Of a DNA stretch of 15,546 nt, positions 14,967 through 15,546 are shown piece after piece. The position numbers and the translations under genes are program-made. Within the stretch, counting starts at the first letter, position 1, and each line of letters opens with the position of its first letter. The stretch comes from Streptomyces katrae. GTDB lineage: Bacteria; Actinomycetota; Actinomycetes; Streptomycetales; Streptomycetaceae. The notes beneath the pieces are model-generated. The model worked only from the letters and a program-made list of their open reading frames with translations, was not told where the DNA came from and made no database searches. The stretch spans positions 1 to 15,546 of the forward strand of contig NZ_JZWV01000012.1 of the NCBI RefSeq assembly GCF_000966975.1, read 5' to 3'.

Positions 14967-15546
14967 TCAGTTGCGGGGATACGTCCGGGTGAAAAGCGGC
15001 TTTTCGGGGGAGGCGGAGGGGTTGTCGGCACAGCCCGCGGCCACGAGGTAGGCGTCCACCCGGGCGGGGTCCCCGGGGTGGGGCAGGACCACCAGGTAGA
15101 CCGGTGTGCCCTGGTAGCGGCCCGGCTCGGCGGCGAGGGGCATCTCCGTGCGGCCGGTGGCCCGCTGTACGCAGGGGGGGACCGCGGCCGGGGCCGGCTC
15201 CGGCGAGCCCGGCCGCTCGGCGGGGGCCAGGCCGGGAGACGCGTTCTCCAGCTCCATGGTCCGGTTCGACTCCCCGGGAGCGGTCTTGGGGGCGTTCGCG
15301 GAGGGAGCGGCGGCCAGCAGCCGGTGGACGTTCTGCTGGAGGCCCTGAGCCGTGTACTCGCCGGGGGCGGCCGAGCCGGCGGCCCGCACGGTGTTGTTGC
15401 TCGTGGCGGTGTCGTGGGCGCCGGTCCCGGCCGGCCCGTTGAAGAGGAGGACTCCGAGCACACAGGCGGCCACCCCGGCCAGGCCGGTGAGGACGGCGAT
15501 CCGGCGCCGGGCGCGGCGCCGGCCGGGCCCCGTTGAGCCGGACGGG
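14967..15546 (-). CDS. single-pass membrane protein, probable anti-sigma-factor-like (5' end missing)
   Basis: The frame is open to the window edge, so the N-terminus lies outside. The visible part has a basic stretch 'RRRARRRIAVLTGLAG' leading into one membrane helix that runs on through 'CVLGVLLF', then an Ala/Pro-rich stretch and a C-terminal domain of about 80 residues with two cysteines ('VPPCVQRATGRTEMP' and 'VAAGCADNP') that could form a disulfide outside the cell; it ends 'FTRTYPRN'. A charged cytoplasmic N-terminal domain is therefore expected, the layout of a membrane anti-sigma factor. In Mycobacterium tuberculosis the gene at this place, beside trxB2, is the anti-sigma factor of SigM, which supports the guess. 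No sigma-binding domain is visible, so this is inference. The in-frame GTG at 15473 lies inside the helix and is not the real start. Confidence 0.65.
   Translation of the reverse strand, partial: PSGSTGPGRRRARRRIAVLTGLAGVAACVLGVLLFNGPAGTGAHDTATSNNTVRAAGSAAPGEYTAQGLQQNVHRLLAAAPSANAPKTAPGESNRTMELENASPGLAPAERPGSPEPAPAAVPPCVQRATGRTEMPLAAEPGRYQGTPVYLVVLPHPGDPARVDAYLVAAGCADNPSASPEKPLFTRTYPRN

Noticed and set aside
13566..15536. 656-codon plus-strand open frame across trxA, trxB and the membrane protein
   Set aside because: Antisense shadow spanning three recognisable minus-strand genes and their gaps.
1..15546. Mobile elements, tRNA genes or foreign islands
   Set aside because: No transposase, integrase, tRNA fold or composition break was seen; gene order is the conserved origin order throughout.

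Overview
The window is the replication-origin region of a high-GC actinomycete chromosome, almost certainly a Streptomyces or a very close relative. This rests on gene order (DUF721/dciA, recF, gnd, dnaN, oriC, dnaA, rpmH, rnpA, yidD, yidC, jag, rsmG, parA, parB, GNAT, trxA, trxB, anti-sigma-type membrane protein), on frequent GTG starts, on a large oriC holding about 20 DnaA boxes of the TTGTCCACA type, on an unusually long Tyr/Gln-rich DnaA linker, and on three parS palindromes (GTTTCACGTGAAAC core).

Layout. On the minus strand, 6638 down to 56 reads dnaA, then oriC (4001-4862), dnaN, gnd, recF and the DUF721 gene, heading toward the expected gyrB beyond position 1. From 6996 the plus strand carries rpmH-rnpA-yidD-yidC-jag (ribosomal protein, RNase P protein, membrane insertion), a strong terminator, rsmG, then parA-parB and an acetyltransferase gene. 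From 13457 to the end the minus strand carries trxA, trxB and a membrane protein that runs off the window. The plus and minus blocks converge on a bidirectional terminator that is physically fused to a parS site.

How it works together. DnaA opens oriC and probably represses its own promoter through boxes just upstream of it. DnaN, RecF and the DciA-like protein serve replication. ParA and ParB segregate the origin from parS sites embedded in the same region. The thioredoxin pair is preceded by an exact sigma-R-type promoter (GGGAAT-N18-GTT), which ties it to thiol-oxidative stress.

Anomalies. I found no undescribed multi-gene system; the gene content is conserved. Three normally intact genes are broken in this sequence, each with a repeat- or slippage-like signature: recF has a 20-bp near-exact tandem duplication, trxA has an exact 10-bp tandem duplication right before its WCGPC active site, and parA lacks about 15 codons and changes frame. 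Either the sequence contains assembly errors or the strain carries unusual lesions. Less-described regulatory structure includes DnaA boxes between parS and parA, a large inverted repeat fused to the acetyltransferase promoter, and a possible leaderless start for that gene.
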